This document shows, piece by piece, positions 1 through 6,045 of a stretch of 17,865 nt of DNA; the stretch's first letter is position 1, and the number at the start of each line of letters is the position of its first letter. The translations under genes and the position numbers were made by a program. The notes under the pieces were generated by a model. The model was not told the origin of the DNA. It saw nothing but the letters and a program-made list of their open reading frames with translations, and searched no databases. Source of the DNA: JALHST01 sp038316335. GTDB taxonomy: Bacteria > Bacteroidota > Bacteroidia > Flavobacteriales > Flavobacteriaceae. The stretch lies in assembly GCA_038316335.1 (NCBI GenBank), contig JBBQAM010000068.1, positions 1 through 17,865 on the forward strand, given 5' to 3'.

Positions 1-228
1 CTTCGCCTTTCCCAGCGGTCCCTAGCTGCAAAAGCAACACCTATCGTCATGGGATTTGGGATTTGGGATTTGGGATTTTTTATCAGGGATTGGCTCAGTC
101 CCTTCGCCTTTCCCAGCGGTCCCTAGCTGCAAAAGCAACACCTATCGTCATGGGATTTGGGATTTTTTATCAGGTATTGGCTCAGTCCCTTCGCCTTTCC
201 CAGCGGTCCCAAGCTGCAAAAGCAACAC
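1..228. repeat. Tandem repeat array, 2 full units plus a partial third
   Basis: Unit 1 is 1-101 (101 bp), unit 2 is 102-188 (87 bp) and a partial unit 3 is 189-228. Each unit opens with CTTCGCCTTTCCCAGCGGTC and shares a core ending in GCAAAAGCAACAC. Units 1 and 2 also share the tail TTGGCTCAGTCC. Apart from one substitution in the tail (86-92 against 172-178), units 1 and 2 differ only by 14 bp, exactly two copies of the heptamer GGGATTT (four copies in unit 1, two in unit 2). Unit 3 has CCCAAG where the others have CCCTAG. The array begins at base 1, so it may continue outside the window. Open frames through it are repeat artefacts with no protein-like composition. Confidence 0.93.
51..78 (+). 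repeat. (GGGATTT)4 microsatellite with G-quadruplex geometry
   Basis: There are four perfect copies of GGGATTT at 51-57, 58-64, 65-71 and 72-78. This gives four GGG tracts separated by ATTT loops, which meets the usual rule for an intramolecular G-quadruplex (four runs of at least three G, loops of 1-7 nt). The matching site in unit 2 (152-165) has only two copies and cannot fold alone. A 7-bp unit of this kind is prone to slipped-strand copy-number change. A fold in the cell is inference. Confidence 0.8.
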
Positions 229-230
229 TT

Positions 231-248
231 GGCAAGCCGCGGCTTGCC
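231..248. repeat. Perfect 18-bp palindrome at the end of the array
   Basis: GGCAAGCCGCGGCTTGCC equals its own reverse complement. It lies 3 bp after the last repeat unit and is GC-rich, unlike its surroundings. A smaller imperfect inverted repeat follows at 269-289 (GATC-T-CAGGT-AA-ACCTG-GATC). Possible roles are a protein-binding site, a cruciform, or the scar of a mobile repeat. No T-tract follows, so it is not a typical terminator. Confidence 0.75.
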
Positions 249-300
249 CTGGTTTTTGTTTTTCACATGATCTCAGGTAAACCTGGATCAAATTCAAAAC

Positions 301-330
301 AAAAAACCCTGCCATTTGGCAGGGTTTTGC
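301..330 (-). terminator. Rho-independent terminator of the tRNA-Lys gene
   Basis: The stem CCCTGCCA (307-314) pairs with TGGCAGGG (317-324) and is flanked by AAAA and TTTT that extend the helix. Read on the minus strand, the hairpin lies 6-35 nt past the tRNA CCA end and is followed by a T-run, as expected for an intrinsic terminator of a single-gene tRNA transcript. Confidence 0.88.
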
Positions 331-336
331 TTTTGC

Positions 337-412
337 TGGTGACCTGGCTGGGATTCGAACCCAGGACCCTCTCCTTAAAAGGGAGATGCTCTACCAGCTG
401 AGCTACCAAGTC
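337..412 (-). tRNA. tRNA-Lys (anticodon TTT), CCA end encoded
   Basis: On the minus strand a full cloverleaf can be drawn. The acceptor is GACTTGG with CCAGGTC (one G-T pair), the D arm GCTC/GAGC with loop AGCTGGTA, and the anticodon stem TCTCC/GGAGA with loop CTTTTAA, which reads anticodon TTT (lysine, AAA/AAG codons). The variable loop is short and the T arm is CTGGG-TTCGAAT-CCCAG. The discriminator base is A, followed by a genome-encoded CCA at 337-339. The gene stands alone, with its own promoter about 45 bp upstream and a strong hairpin terminator downstream. Nothing suggests a pseudogene. Confidence 0.97.
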
Positions 413-455
413 AAAATGTCATATTTTGCCGAAGACGTTTCCCTCTTAGCGGCTG

Positions 456-486
456 CAAATATAAGATCATTAATTTATTTAACAAG
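456..486 (-). promoter_or_regulatory. Promoter of tRNA-Lys (Bacteroidota -33/-7 type)
   Basis: On the minus strand the -7 box TATATTTG (456-463) is preceded by a -33 element CTTG (483-486) with 19 nt between TTG and TA. This fits the TTTG-N19-21-TAnnTTTG consensus known from Bacteroides and Flavobacterium. A GC-rich stretch, CAGCCGCTAAG, follows the -7 box. The arrangement is nearly identical to the promoter at 17715-17745. The remaining 487-612 stretch has no gene; it holds only AT-rich spacer and a weak inverted repeat (CCAC/GTGG near 581-594). Confidence 0.8.
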
Positions 487-612
487 TGGAATTAAACAGA
501 ATTTTAGGTTTTCTTTGAAATCAATTAAAAATCCTTCAATTTTACGAATATTACAAGGAGGGTCGCTCGCAAACAAACTACCACGCCTATGTGGAAGCAG
601 ACGTTTGTAAAC

Positions 613-620
613 TACCTTTG
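613..620 (+). promoter_or_regulatory. -7 promoter box of aroK
   Basis: TACCTTTG matches TAnnTTTG exactly and ends 21 bp before the aroK ATG. No good -33 TTTG is visible at 19-21 bp, so strength is uncertain. Confidence 0.6.
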
Positions 621-641
621 CCTTCATTAGATCTTGATTAA

Positions 642-1163
642 ATGAAAATAGTATTATTGGGGTATATGGGTAGCGGGAAATCAACCATTGGACGCCTCTT
701 GGCCAGTGATTTGAATTTGACTTTTATTGATTTAGACCGGTATATCGAAGAAAAGGAACACACCAAAATTAGTACCTTATTCAAGCAGCGGGGTGAAATT
801 TATTTCCGAAAGAAAGAACATGAATATCTTAATCACCTTTTATTTGAAAATGAGAATTTTGTTTTGGCGACCGGAGGTGGAACACCGTGTTATGGCGATA
901 ATATGGCCTCGATCACGAACATGAGCGACGCTTCTTTTTATCTTAACCTGTCGGTCAATGGTTTGGTCAATCGGCTTATCAAGGAAAAGGCTGAACGGCC
1001 ATTGATAAAAAATATACCCGATGCCGATTTGCCGGAATTTATCGGTAAGCATTTGTTCGAGCGCAATTTTTTCTATACGAAGGCACATTACAAAATCAAC
1101 ATTGATACTGAGAATACAGCCGAAATCGTTGGTGAAATTAAATCAAAGCTTAAAATGCGCTAA
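642..1163 (+). CDS. aroK: Shikimate kinase
   Basis: This 173-residue protein has the length and motifs of monomeric shikimate kinase, which phosphorylates the 3-hydroxyl of shikimate with ATP in the chorismate (aromatic amino acid) pathway in the cytoplasm. The Walker A P-loop is GYMGSGKST (7-15). The shikimate-binding set is FIDLD (28-32), R56 in FRKKE, and GGG at 78-80. The lid arginine is R119 in AERP, and R141 is a candidate C-terminal active-site arginine. All expected catalytic residues are present. The ATG lies 21 bp after a TAnnTTTG box and the N-terminus MKIVLLGYMGSGKS matches the family, so the start is secure. The gene stands alone; its stop is 5 bp from the stop of the convergent phosphoribosyltransferase gene, with no obvious terminator between them. 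Confidence 0.95.
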   Translation: MKIVLLGYMGSGKSTIGRLLASDLNLTFIDLDRYIEEKEHTKISTLFKQRGEIYFRKKEHEYLNHLLFENENFVLATGGGTPCYGDNMASITNMSDASFYLNLSVNGLVNRLIKEKAERPLIKNIPDADLPEFIGKHLFERNFFYTKAHYKINIDTENTAEIVGEIKSKLKMR

Positions 1164-1168
1164 GGCTT

Positions 1169-1666
1169 TTACGCGAGGTAGACGCTATCATTTTTATCCT
1201 TAAATTGTACGTGTACATGTTCCTGCAATGAGGTTGAAAGTGATATGCCTTTATAGTCGGCCTTTACAGGATATTTCTTGTGGTTTCTATTTACAAGTAC
1301 CGCCGTTTTTAATTGCTTTAATGGTACTTTTAAGAAATGATGGACACCATAGATCAGGGTCGTTCCCGAATTGAGAACATCATCGATTAATACTACCGAT
1401 TTATTGGTATACTCCGCTTCGGGTATCGAGGTTGAGACCCCGCTTAAGATAGGATTCTTTTTATTCATGCTAACCTTACAAAGCACGATGCGTGCCGTAG
1501 TGATCTCTTCTAGGACCTTTTGTATTTTCTTTGCAAAATTCAGGCCCCCTCCATCAATCCCAGCCAACACGATTTCTGATTCCGTTACATTCGATTCATA
1601 GATCTGATAGGCAATGCGTCGCACTTTATATTGTATTTGTTGGTGTGAAAGAATCTTATTTTGCAT
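1169..1666 (-). CDS. PyrR-like phosphoribosyltransferase family protein
   Basis: The protein (165 residues) has a type I phosphoribosyltransferase fold. The PRPP-binding loop VVLIDDVLNSGTT (91-103) shows the hydrophobic strand, the acidic pair D95-D96 and the GTT phosphate loop. An upstream GIDGGG turn (37-41) fits the pyrophosphate loop. Length and pattern resemble PyrR, the bifunctional uracil phosphoribosyltransferase/pyrimidine-operon attenuator, but nothing here shows an RNA-binding role and no pyr genes are near. Substrate base is therefore unassigned. It has its own -7 box (1687-1694), 21 nt upstream, and is separate from the S4 gene behind it. It converges on aroK with 5 bp between the stops. 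Confidence 0.85.
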   Translation of the reverse strand: MQNKILSHQQIQYKVRRIAYQIYESNVTESEIVLAGIDGGGLNFAKKIQKVLEEITTARIVLCKVSMNKKNPILSGVSTSIPEAEYTNKSVVLIDDVLNSGTTLIYGVHHFLKVPLKQLKTAVLVNRNHKKYPVKADYKGISLSTSLQEHVHVQFKDKNDSVYLA

Positions 1667-1686
1667 TGATTATGGCTTTAAAGTGG

Positions 1687-1694
1687 CAAAGATA
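1687..1694 (-). promoter_or_regulatory. -7 promoter box of the phosphoribosyltransferase gene
   Basis: On the minus strand TATCTTTG matches TAnnTTTG and sits 20 nt before the ATG. It lies in the 53-bp gap between this gene and the S4 gene, so the two need not be co-transcribed. No clear -33 element is seen. Confidence 0.55.
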
Positions 1695-1719
1695 AAGAAA
1701 CCGTTGTGACATTAAAGGT

Positions 1720-2127
1720 TTAAACACTTGAGTCATTTTGGTCTTCTACGATCTTTGATCCGGGTGTTTCCAAATAATCGTCAATTTCCCTACGATCTTT
1801 TTTGGTCGGTCTGCCCATGCCAGCCTTTCGATAATGGCCCTTGGCATGTTGCAGCAGCTCGGTATGTTCAAAGACCTCTTTGGGCGTCGTATCCTTACGA
1901 TACATATCGACCAATTTGGCCCCGACACGGTTTTCCGGAATATCCAGAATCGTAAACTCATAATTTACCTGTTCTTTTCGAACAACTATTTTATCGCCTG
2001 CATACACCTCTCTTGAAGGTTTTGCCACGTGTGCATTGATACGCACATGGCCCTTTTTGCAAGTAGTTGTTGCGATATTCCTGGTTTTAAAATAACGCAC
2101 ATTCCATAAATACTTATCGATACGCAT
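1720..2127 (-). CDS. S4-domain RNA-binding protein, HslR/Hsp15-like
   Basis: The N-terminal 60 residues form an S4 RNA-binding domain: MRIDKYLW, then KTRNIAT, CKKGHVRIN and the later G-D-K-IVV turn. The C-terminal third is rich in basic residues (KGHYRKAGMGRPTKKDRRE) and ends in an acidic, non-conserved tail. Domain and length match the heat-shock protein 15 (HslR) family, whose E. coli member binds stalled 50S subunits carrying nascent chains; that role here is inference. Two codons upstream another ATG (2131-2133) would add Met-Gly. The start at 2127 is preferred because homologous proteins begin MRIDKYLW. A TATTTTTG box lies at 2160-2167. Confidence 0.85.
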   Translation of the reverse strand: MRIDKYLWNVRYFKTRNIATTTCKKGHVRINAHVAKPSREVYAGDKIVVRKEQVNYEFTILDIPENRVGAKLVDMYRKDTTPKEVFEHTELLQHAKGHYRKAGMGRPTKKDRREIDDYLETPGSKIVEDQNDSSV

Positions 2128-2159
2128 ACCCAATTAAAAATCTTTGTTAACGTCTCCTA

Positions 2160-2167
2160 CAAAAATA
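2160..2167 (-). promoter_or_regulatory. -7 promoter box of the S4-domain gene
   Basis: On the minus strand TATTTTTG matches TAnnTTTG and lies 32 nt before the chosen ATG. The region is shared with the divergent lipoprotein gene, for which only a poor match (TATCTTG, near 2179) is visible. Confidence 0.5.
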
Positions 2168-2210
2168 GGGGAAAATTGTATCTTGCCGGCTTTATAGACA
2201 GAGGATGATA

Positions 2211-3173
2211 ATGAAAAGAGTGTTTTTACTGTTAATCATAGTTAGCGCAACGTGGTCATGTAAGAAGGATGACAGCACTGCGGCCGAAGTAATTCCCCCA
2301 AGATTGTTAAGCGAAGTTTCGGTCGAGGATGACGCGACTATAAAAGCGTACTTACAGACCCATTTTTATAACTATGAAGCGTTTGCAAACCCACCTGCCG
2401 ACTTCGACTATAAAATTATTATTGATACGATTGCCGGCGCGAATGCGGACAAGACCCCTTTGATGAGCCAAGTTACGCCTAAAACGATTCTGGTCTCTTC
2501 GGGTCAATTTTCCCTAACGGCAAATGAGACTGATATACCGTCGACTTTTTATTATTTAAGCGCTCGGGAAGGTATCGGCGAACAATTGGCAGTGGCCGAT
2601 TCGGCATATGTGCGATACGAAGGTAGCTTGTTGAACGGGAAAATTTTCGACGGTTCGACCGACGTTCCCATCTGGTTCGATTTGGCAAGGATACAGAGTC
2701 CTGGAGGAGGAGCCCGGGGATTTAGCGAAGGCACCTCGAAATTTAAGGCTGGAGGCCCCGCTATTGTTAATGGCGATGGTACTTTTACGGTCGAAAGTTA
2801 TGGTGTCGGTTTGATGATCTTCCCTTCCACTTTGGGATACTTTAATTTTTCGCAGTCGGTGATTCCGGCGTATAGCCCATTGATTTTTAAGGTTGAAGTT
2901 TTTGCTGCAAACCAAACAGATCATGATGGTGACGGTATCCCTTCAATACTTGAGGATGTAAATGGCAATGGCTATCTTTATGATGATAATGCCGACGAAG
3001 CCCAAGAAATTGCAAATAAATCGACTTTATATGCTAACTTTTTAGACGCCGACGATGACGGGGATGGCATATCGACACGCGACGAAATATCTGACAGCGA
3101 GGGAAATATCATAATTCCCTACCCCGACACCAATGGTGATGGGATACCGAATTATTTAGATCCCAACCAATAG
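2211..3173 (+). CDS. FKBP-like lipoprotein with C-terminal calcium-loop repeats
   Basis: The start MKRVFLLLIIVSATWSC gives a lipoprotein signal with the lipidated cysteine at residue 17 and basic residues after it, so the mature protein is probably membrane-anchored. Residues about 125-232 resemble FKBP-type peptidyl-prolyl isomerases: a YVRYEGSLLNGKIFDGS-like entry, a GLMIFPSTLGYF core and the closing strand PLIFKVEVF. The last 85 residues carry three aspartate-rich loops of the thrombospondin type 3 kind: DHDGDGIPSILED, DADDDGDGISTRDE and DTNGDGIPNYLD, which normally bind calcium. Isomerase activity is not certain because the central loop is long and divergent. A GAGG sequence 6 nt before ATG 2211 favours this start over the ATG at 2205. 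It ends at the terminator at 3198-3231. Confidence 0.82.
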   Translation: MKRVFLLLIIVSATWSCKKDDSTAAEVIPPRLLSEVSVEDDATIKAYLQTHFYNYEAFANPPADFDYKIIIDTIAGANADKTPLMSQVTPKTILVSSGQFSLTANETDIPSTFYYLSAREGIGEQLAVADSAYVRYEGSLLNGKIFDGSTDVPIWFDLARIQSPGGGARGFSEGTSKFKAGGPAIVNGDGTFTVESYGVGLMIFPSTLGYFNFSQSVIPAYSPLIFKVEVFAANQTDHDGDGIPSILEDVNGNGYLYDDNADEAQEIANKSTLYANFLDADDDGDGISTRDEISDSEGNIIIPYPDTNGDGIPNYLDPNQ

Positions 3174-3197
3174 AAGAATAGCACGTTGCCTTTAAAG

Positions 3198-3231
3198 ATA
3201 AAAACCCCCGAGAATCATCGGGGGTTTTTAT
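3198..3231. terminator. Bidirectional intrinsic terminator
   Basis: The stem CCCCCGA (3205-3211) pairs with TCGGGGG (3218-3224) around a 6-nt loop and is flanked by A5 and T5. It serves the lipoprotein gene on the plus strand and the beta-barrel gene on the minus strand, whose stops lie 25 bp upstream and 8 bp downstream. Confidence 0.92.
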
Positions 3232-3238
3232 TTAATCC

Positions 3239-3832
3239 CTAAAGATGAATTGATACGCTTAAAATCAACATATCGGGTCTGGTGTCGATTTTATCACCAG
3301 ATGCAATATTGTTGACCGACAAGATCTGCACCTCGTTTTTGGTAAAACCTCGTTCGTATCTCAGATCGATGACTAATTTTCCGAGCGTAAGCCCTGCCCC
3401 GATGTTCATTCCCACCGTAAAGTCATTCTGTACATCACCGATGGCAATACCATCGAAATCGGTATCGAGTATGTATTGCAATGCGGGTCCGGCAAATAGG
3501 TTCAAAGGCCCTATTAAATTGACGCCCAACAATATGGGAGCATCTAATTTGCTCATTTTGAAAGTATCTCCATTGTAACCCGATTTTAAATGGGTATATA
3601 CAAGTTCGGGCCTCAAATAAATTTGTTTTCCAAATTTTCCGAAGATTCCAAAATGATATCCCAAATTTTTGTCAGGGTTTTGATAGGCATCCTTCGCAGA
3701 ATCAAAATAATCGCCGTTGCCGCCATAATTGAGGCCGCCTTTAATGCCGAATCCAGAATTGTTCTGCGAAAATACGGCAGTGCTGAACGTCATCAACACC
3801 ACCACTAGAAGTGATTTTTGTACTTTTTTCAT
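3239..3832 (-). CDS. Outer-membrane beta-barrel protein (PorT-like)
   Basis: The product has 197 residues from the preferred ATG. A classical signal peptide MKKVQKSLLVVVLMTFSTAVFS is followed directly by QNNSGFGIKGGLNYGG, the usual entry of PorT-type outer-membrane barrels in Bacteroidota. The rest alternates short hydrophobic strands with polar turns (HFGIFGKFGKQIYLRPELVY; FTVGMNIGAGLTLGKLVIDL) and ends in an aliphatic strand, SVSIHL. Specific function is unknown; such barrels include structural proteins and small porins. An in-frame ATG at 3862 would add ten residues before the signal peptide; the inner ATG is preferred because it starts a proper signal sequence. It follows the transketolase genes on the same strand, separated by an inverted repeat. 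Confidence 0.85.
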   Translation of the reverse strand: MKKVQKSLLVVVLMTFSTAVFSQNNSGFGIKGGLNYGGNGDYFDSAKDAYQNPDKNLGYHFGIFGKFGKQIYLRPELVYTHLKSGYNGDTFKMSKLDAPILLGVNLIGPLNLFAGPALQYILDTDFDGIAIGDVQNDFTVGMNIGAGLTLGKLVIDLRYERGFTKNEVQILSVNNIASGDKIDTRPDMLILSVSIHL

Positions 3833-3927
3833 TTGTTCTTTTTTAATGTTCAAAGAGAACAAATGGAACGCACCGTTAGGGACAACAAAAATTGATGGCC
3901 CTTAGGACGGCTCATTTCATTAGGTTC

Positions 3928-3960
3928 TCGTTTTAAATACCACGGTGGTACCTAAAACGA
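3928..3960. repeat. 33-bp near-perfect inverted repeat
   Basis: The arms are TCGTTTTA (3928-3935) with TAAAACGA (3953-3960) and TACCAC (3938-3943) with GTGGTA (3945-3950), broken only by an AA/CC mismatch and a single central base. On the minus strand it begins 9 nt after the downstream transketolase gene's stop. No T-run follows, so it is a weak terminator at best. It could be an operator for the beta-barrel gene or a processing or stability hairpin. Confidence 0.7.
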
Positions 3961-3968
3961 TACCAGCG

Positions 3969-4931
3969 TCATTTTCTTTTCAATACCTTCAAAACGGCCT
4001 TTTCAATCGCTTTATTGTTGAGACCGTACTTTTCCATTAGTTGTTCAGGAGTACCACTTTCCCCAAAGGTGTCCTGGGTAGCAACAAACTCTTGGGGCGT
4101 TGGATACCTTGTGGCCAATACGCGGGCGATACTTTCCCCCAAACCTCCGAGATAATTATGTTCTTCCGCCGTGACCACACAACCTGTTTTTTTAACAGAC
4201 TTTAACACAGCTGTCGCATCGAGCGGTTTAATAGTATGAATGTTGATTATCTCTGCTGAAATTCCTTTGGCCTCCAAGCTTTCTGCTGCCTTTAATGCCT
4301 CCCATACCAAATGCCCGGTGGCAATGATGGTAACGTCGGTGCCTTCGCTGAGCATCAAGGCTTTTCCTATTTCAAATTTTTGATCGACAGGGGTAAAGTT
4401 CGCAACCTTTGGCCTACCGAACCTAAGATAGACCGGACCAACATAATCGGCGATTGCCAGCGTGGCAGCCTTCGTCTGATTATAATCACACGGATTAATG
4501 ACGGTCATGCCCGGTAGCATTTTCATCATTCCGATATCTTCCAGTATTTGGTGGGTTGCCCCATCTTCACCCAAGGTGACCCCTGCATGTGAGGCACAAA
4601 TCTTGACATTCTTTCCGGAATAGGCAATTGATTGCCGAATTTGATCGTAGACACGTCCCGTTGAAAAGTTGGCAAACGTCCCAGTAAACGGTATCTTCCC
4701 ACCTATGGTCAATCCAGCGGCAATCCCCATCATGTTCGCCTCGGCAATACCGATTTGAAAAAAGCGCTCGGGATTTTCATCTATAAAATCCTGAATTTTT
4801 AAGGAGCCCACCAAGTCGGCACATAAGGCAACCACATTCGGATGCGTTCTTCCCAATTGGGTCATTGCATCACCATATCCACTTCGGGTGTCATTCTTTC
4901 CTTGATCAACATATTTTTTCATATCGGTCAT
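3969..4931 (-). CDS. Transketolase, C-terminal subunit (pyrimidine-binding half)
   Basis: This 320-residue protein is the second half of a split transketolase: the pyrimidine-binding domain followed by the C-terminal regulatory domain. The catalytic glutamate that activates the thiamine cofactor is E64 in GIAEANMMGIAAG. SHAGVTLGEDGATHQ (114-128) and PVYLRFGR (166-173) are typical of the family. With the upstream subunit it would move two-carbon units between sugar phosphates in the non-oxidative pentose phosphate pathway. Homology to DXP synthase is lower. The start at 4931 has GGAAC 8 nt upstream; the ATG at 4922 (MKKYVDQ) is an equally plausible start. Confidence 0.93.
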   Translation of the reverse strand: MTDMKKYVDQGKNDTRSGYGDAMTQLGRTHPNVVALCADLVGSLKIQDFIDENPERFFQIGIAEANMMGIAAGLTIGGKIPFTGTFANFSTGRVYDQIRQSIAYSGKNVKICASHAGVTLGEDGATHQILEDIGMMKMLPGMTVINPCDYNQTKAATLAIADYVGPVYLRFGRPKVANFTPVDQKFEIGKALMLSEGTDVTIIATGHLVWEALKAAESLEAKGISAEIINIHTIKPLDATAVLKSVKKTGCVVTAEEHNYLGGLGESIARVLATRYPTPQEFVATQDTFGESGTPEQLMEKYGLNNKAIEKAVLKVLKRK

Positions 4932-5037
4932 GATTTATAGTTCCGCAGGCGCCCCCTTTTTTTGGAGTGCAATCGCAGATTTTTGATTTTGGATCCTTAC
5001 AATTTAGTATTCGTATTACGTACGTGCAAATAAGAGC

Positions 5038-5883
5038 TTAATAGTCTCCTAAGGTTTCAGCGTTTTGTGCAAGTGCTTTTGCCAATTGTTCATCATTCGG
5101 CGCCTTGCCATGCCATGCGTGGGAATGCATCATGAAATCTACCCCATGGCCCATCATGGTATCTAGGACAATACCCACAGGCTTCCCTTTTCCGGTTCTG
5201 GTTTTGGCTTCCTTTAGGCCTTTGATGACCGCCTCTAAATTGTTACCGTCTTCGATTTCGATAACATCCCAACCAAAGACCATTAATTTCTCCTTGACAT
5301 CGCCCAGGGAAAGTACGACTTCGGTCGGACCGTCAATCTGCTGCCCATTTCGATCAATCGTTGATATGAGATTATCGACCCGGTTGGCCCCGGCATACAT
5401 AATTGCTTCCCAGTTCTGGCCTTCTTGAAGCTCCCCGTCTCCATGTAGACTGAACACCAAATGCGCATCCCTGTTCAATTTTTTTGCTAATGCAGCTCCG
5501 ATTGCAACCGACATGCCTTGGCCAAGGGAACCAGAAGCTACACGTACCCCAGGAAGTCCTTCATGGGTCGTCGGATGGCCCTGAAGCCGTGAGTTTAGCA
5601 ATCGAAACGTGTTGAGCTCTTTTATAGGGAAATACCCTTTACGGGCCAAAACACTATAAAAAACAGGTGAAATATGACCATTCGATAAAAAGAAGAGATC
5701 TTCTCCGATACCATCCATATCAAATCCTGGCTTGAGTTGCATTATTTCATGGTAAAGGGCCACAAGAAATTCGGTACAGCCCAAGGATCCTCCTGGATGA
5801 CCAGAATTTACATTATGTACCATACGCACAATATCCCTTCTTGTTTGCAGCACAATATCTTCTAATTCTTTTAGTCGCGACAT
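5038..5883 (-). CDS. Transketolase, N-terminal subunit (TPP diphosphate-binding half)
   Basis: The protein (281 residues) covers only the thiamine-diphosphate-binding domain. GHPGGS (28-33), SNGH (67-70), the Mg/TPP motif GDGELQEGQ starting at 148 and closing at N179 (DRNGQQ), and HGK (258-260) are all present. It lacks the pyrimidine domain, which is supplied by the next gene, 106 bp downstream on the same strand. The split form is common in Bacteroidota and Archaea and is not a frameshift: both halves have clean termini and starts. A strong TTTG-N20-TACTTTTG promoter lies 22 nt upstream. The 106-bp gap between the halves holds no gene and no clear promoter, so co-transcription is likely. 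Confidence 0.94.
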   Translation of the reverse strand: MSRLKELEDIVLQTRRDIVRMVHNVNSGHPGGSLGCTEFLVALYHEIMQLKPGFDMDGIGEDLFFLSNGHISPVFYSVLARKGYFPIKELNTFRLLNSRLQGHPTTHEGLPGVRVASGSLGQGMSVAIGAALAKKLNRDAHLVFSLHGDGELQEGQNWEAIMYAGANRVDNLISTIDRNGQQIDGPTEVVLSLGDVKEKLMVFGWDVIEIEDGNNLEAVIKGLKEAKTRTGKGKPVGIVLDTMMGHGVDFMMHSHAWHGKAPNDEQLAKALAQNAETLGDY

Positions 5884-5905
5884 GTTTCGAAAAATTTGTT
5901 ATGGG

Positions 5906-5937
5906 CAAAAGTACAGGGTATCGATACGGCAAACAAA
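5906..5937 (-). promoter_or_regulatory. Promoter of the split transketolase operon
   Basis: On the minus strand TTTG (5934-5937) is followed after 20 nt by TACTTTTG (5906-5913), a full match to the Bacteroidota -33/-7 consensus. It ends 22 nt before the ATG at 5883. This is the best-formed promoter in the window. It is divergent from the tgt promoter at 6021-6028. Confidence 0.8.
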
Positions 5938-6020
5938 TTGTAGTTATAAGATTTTATTAACGAAAGTCTTTACAGGGCAACTTTATTTTTTTGTTAAGGA
6001 CTTTATGCTTTTCAGTTGGT

Positions 6021-6028
6021 TATCTTTG
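6021..6028 (+). promoter_or_regulatory. -7 promoter box of tgt
   Basis: TATCTTTG is followed by CG, a perfect TAnnTTTG box 17 bp before the TTG start chosen for tgt. Transcription starting just after this box would exclude the upstream TTG at 6016. A TTG at 5991-5993 is spaced too far (27 nt) for a standard -33 element. Confidence 0.65.
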
Positions 6029-6045
6029 CGACTTTAAAACGGAAT

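Noticed and set aside
1..228. CRISPR array
   Set aside because: Units are adjacent tandem copies of 87-101 bp without unique spacers, and no cas gene is present.
56..401. Two overlapping open frames through the repeat array and into the tRNA region
   Set aside because: Their sequence is the tandem repeat read in different frames and one runs into the tRNA-Lys gene on the other strand; no protein-like features or start signals.
1160..1172. Missing terminator between the convergent aroK and phosphoribosyltransferase genes as a special feature
   Set aside because: Tail-to-tail genes without intrinsic terminators are common and also occur here at 12437-12440; Rho-dependent ends are sufficient explanation.
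2556..2924. Antisense frame inside the FKBP-like gene
   Set aside because: No start context or recognisable domain; the plus-strand frame has clear signal peptide and repeat structure.
3969..5883. Frameshifted or broken transketolase
   Set aside because: Both halves have complete domains and clean starts and stops; the split form is normal in this phylum.
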